16,981 bases of DNA from Amoebophrya sp. AT5.2 (Eukaryota > Sar > Dinophyceae > Syndiniales > Amoebophryaceae), in NCBI GenBank assembly GCA_005223375.1, contig RXOD01004945.1, forward strand, positions 1 to 16,981. The letters run 5' to 3'. The first letter of the stretch is position 1, and each line of letters begins with the position of its first letter. Both the position numbers and the translations under genes were made by a program. The notes beneath the pieces are model-generated. The model made no database searches and was not told where the DNA came from. It was given only the letters and a program-made list of their open reading frames with translations. Below, piece by piece: positions 16,771 through 16,981 of the stretch.

Positions 16771-16928
16771 ATGTACCGTTCTTCATCGGAGCAGGAGCAG
16801 GAGCAGGAGGCACGCTTTCGCGTTCCTGGGGTACGATCGCTACCGCATGTCTATCTATGAACCAAGGGTGAGAACTGACGGTGATCTTTATCTTGTACAA
16901 CCACGACTTGCACAACTAACACTCCCAG
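16757..16928 (+). other. Possible 3' intron of the secreted-protein gene
   Basis: The donor GTAAGAG at 16757 (or GTAACAG at 16751) is near consensus. The acceptor ACTAACACTCCCAG has a branch-point-like CTAAC close to the AG. Splicing would replace the last few residues with IAGLEVEVR before a TAG inside the terminal repeat. Both donors give the same downstream frame. Confidence 0.35.
16789..16811 (+). repeat. GGAGCA hexanucleotide repeat
   Basis: GGAGCA is repeated about 3.8 times in the 3' region of the secreted-protein gene. It is a simple-sequence repeat and lies within the possible 3' intron. Confidence 0.7.
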
Positions 16929-16939
16929 TTGCCGGGCTT

Positions 16940-16972
16940 GAGGTAGAGGTGAGGTAGAAGGTGAGGTAGAAA
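16940..16972 (+). repeat. 12-nt tandem repeat GTGAGGTAGAAG, about 2.8 copies
   Basis: Units are GAGGTAGAG (partial), GTGAGGTAGAAG and GTGAGGTAGAAA. Each unit carries a TAG and a GTGAGG donor-like hexamer. It lies immediately after the candidate acceptor at 16928 and is cut off near the window edge. Confidence 0.7.
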
Positions 16973-16981
16973 TGATGCGCT

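Overview
The window looks like nuclear DNA of a unicellular eukaryote. Genes are GC-rich and use GT-AG introns. Proteins carry long Ser/Ala/Gly/Lys low-complexity inserts, and two products belong to eukaryotic or widely shared families (an Aurora-like protein kinase and an FkbM-type methyltransferase-like protein). All five supported genes lie on the + strand with 0.35 to 2.2 kb between them. At three of them, the chosen start is the first ATG after a pyrimidine-rich tract ending in AG. One-way gene arrays plus possible trans-splice acceptors suggest an alveolate of the dinoflagellate lineage (for example a syndinian). That is inference: no spliced-leader gene or marker gene is present to prove it.

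Layout. 1-2288: 3' part of a gene whose frame is open to the left edge. It has an N/Q/G-rich prion-like N-terminal region and a C-terminal beta-sandwich-like region assembled from several exons. 2289-3144: spacer. 3145-8115: a single uninterrupted 1656-residue alpha-helical protein of unknown function. 8116-10362: a 2.2 kb spacer with no convincing gene, but with a codon-biased patch near 8.64-9.1 kb. 10363-13278: a 971-residue protein whose C-terminal half has FkbM methyltransferase-like motifs. 13627-15731: a two-exon Aurora-like Ser/Thr kinase of about 657 residues with two large low-complexity inserts. 16279-16770: a small secreted six-cysteine protein whose 3' end may be alternatively spliced.

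The genes do not form an evident pathway. Eukaryotic neighbours need not be related in function, and I see no operon-like logic. No rRNA, tRNA, CRISPR array, transposase or reverse transcriptase was recognised. The most interesting signals are the intron pattern (all phase 0, mostly G|GT at both ends, one possible 20-nt intron), the kinase architecture, the orphan giant protein, the secreted cysteine-rich protein, and the repeated tract-AG-first-ATG arrangement.
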